This document shows, piece after piece, positions 63,374 through 64,000 of a stretch of DNA of 64,000 bases. Under the pieces are notes generated by a model that saw nothing but the letters and a program-made list of their open reading frames with translations, was not told where the DNA came from and did no database searches. Positions within the stretch are counted from its first letter, which is position 1, and every line of letters begins with the position of its first letter. The stretch spans positions 62,001 to 126,000 of the forward strand of contig JAWKZP010000012.1 in the NCBI GenBank assembly GCA_041395905.1. Reading direction: 5' to 3'. Made by a program: the position numbers and the translations under genes. The stretch comes from UBA7803 sp041395905. GTDB lineage: Bacteria > Pseudomonadota > Gammaproteobacteria > Pseudomonadales > Azotimanducaceae.

Positions 63374-64000
63374 ATGACGTGGCGCGTATCGACCTGCTTG
63401 CTGCCGGGCATGGCCGCCCTGATCCTCTGTCTGAGCCCAGCGCTGCATGCCGAGTTCGTACTCGAGGTGGAAGCCAATGGCGAGCTCGAAGGTGCGGTGG
63501 TGACTGCGACGCCCCGGGACGCCGACATCCCTCGGCCACCGCTGCCGCAAGAAGCACTGATGGTGCAGGCGAATCGTCAGTTCGACCCGTTCATTCTGCC
63601 GGTGCCCATCGGCGTGCCGGTACGCTTCCCGAACCGGGACGACACGGCGCACCACGTCTACTCCTTCTCGCCCATCGGCGCCTTCGAGCTGCCGCTCTAC
63701 AAGGGTGAGTCGCCAAGGACCATCACCTTCAGCAAGCCGGGGGTGGTGCCCCTCGGCTGCAACATACACGACTGGATGATCGGCTACATCTACGTCGTGG
63801 ACACGCCGTTCTACACCCAGATCACGAACAACAGCGCCCGTTTTGCATCGTTGCCGCCGGCAACTTATGACGTCAGCATCTGGCACCCGGCCATCGCCGA
63901 CCTCCCCGTGCCATCATGGCAGGTCGCGGTTTCGCAGGCGGACGACCGTCAGACTTTGCACCTCGGCTATCCGTTCGCTGAAGTCACGCAGCCGAAACCC
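63374..64000 (+). CDS. Exported cupredoxin-like protein (methylamine utilisation type), 3' end outside window
   Basis: 209 visible residues, no stop before the edge. A signal peptide (MTWRVSTCLLPGMAALILCLSPALHAE) precedes a beta-sandwich. His93 or His94 (DDTAHHVYSFS), Cys129, His132 and Met135 (GCNIHDWM) form a type 1 copper site. Homologues are annotated as methylamine utilisation proteins or plastocyanin-like and are often followed by a GGDEF or signalling gene. Periplasmic electron transfer or copper binding is likely. The ATG at 63374 lies after the broken GST gene, which is on the other strand. Confidence 0.82.
   Translation, partial: MTWRVSTCLLPGMAALILCLSPALHAEFVLEVEANGELEGAVVTATPRDADIPRPPLPQEALMVQANRQFDPFILPVPIGVPVRFPNRDDTAHHVYSFSPIGAFELPLYKGESPRTITFSKPGVVPLGCNIHDWMIGYIYVVDTPFYTQITNNSARFASLPPATYDVSIWHPAIADLPVPSWQVAVSQADDRQTLHLGYPFAEVTQPKP

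Overview
This is a GC-rich chromosomal stretch from a Gram-negative bacterium, most likely a marine or sediment gammaproteobacterium. The evidence is outer-membrane barrels, lipoproteins, an RND/TolC efflux system, a Fur box, a sigma-54 promoter in front of a PEP-CTERM protein, and an ECF sigma factor paired with a TPR protein kinase. Placement below class is inference. There is no phage, insertion sequence or CRISPR array. The gene content is accessory metabolism, stress response and very large surface proteins.

Layout. 1-5.7 kb: the 3' part of a carboxymuconolactone decarboxylase/AhpD-fold gene with an in-frame TGA that looks like selenocysteine, then a glutamine synthetase-like ligase, a GST, a small acetyltransferase, UDP-galactopyranose mutase, a styrene-oxide-isomerase homologue and a PhyH dioxygenase. 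5.8-13 kb: a diheme peroxidase, an exported methyltransferase-fold protein, a TPR regulator, an outer-membrane barrel and cardiolipin synthase. 13-18.1 kb: katG, then a Fur-box-controlled operon of barrel, FMN-binding protein, ApbE and membrane protein. 18.1-19.6 kb: small stress/membrane genes and decayed gene remnants. 19.6-22.5 kb: an EpsD-like PPIase lipoprotein and a PEP-CTERM protein. 23.2-31.7 kb: a class II aldolase and a five-gene efflux plus two-component operon. 31.8-35.6 kb: esterase, second PhyH, 6-phosphogluconate dehydrogenase and gluconokinase in one operon. 35.7-39.1 kb: Ser/Thr kinase with TPRs and its ECF sigma factor. 39.3-46.1 kb: secreted or membrane proteins of unknown function, including a tachylectin-type propeller joined to a helical domain. 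tRNA-Ala(CGC) follows at 46.3 kb. 46.5-58.4 kb: two divergent giant exported proteins rich in thrombospondin type 3 repeats, sharing a Cys-containing C-terminal motif. 58.5-63.3 kb: a catabolic-looking cluster (carboxylesterase, CMD protein, alpha/beta hydrolase, SDR, broken GST). The window ends in a cupredoxin-like exported protein.

Most notable is the start of the window. Codon 64 of the first gene is TGA, forms a Cys-x-x-Sec motif exactly where the family has its redox Cys-x-x-Cys, and is followed 20 nt later by a perfect 8-bp hairpin with G first in the loop, as expected of a bacterial SECIS. Next are the shared C-terminal motif of the two giant proteins, the lectin-helical fusion, the sigma-54 promoter of the PEP-CTERM gene and the StyC homologue. 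All functional statements rest on sequence reading and family recall; no database search was run.
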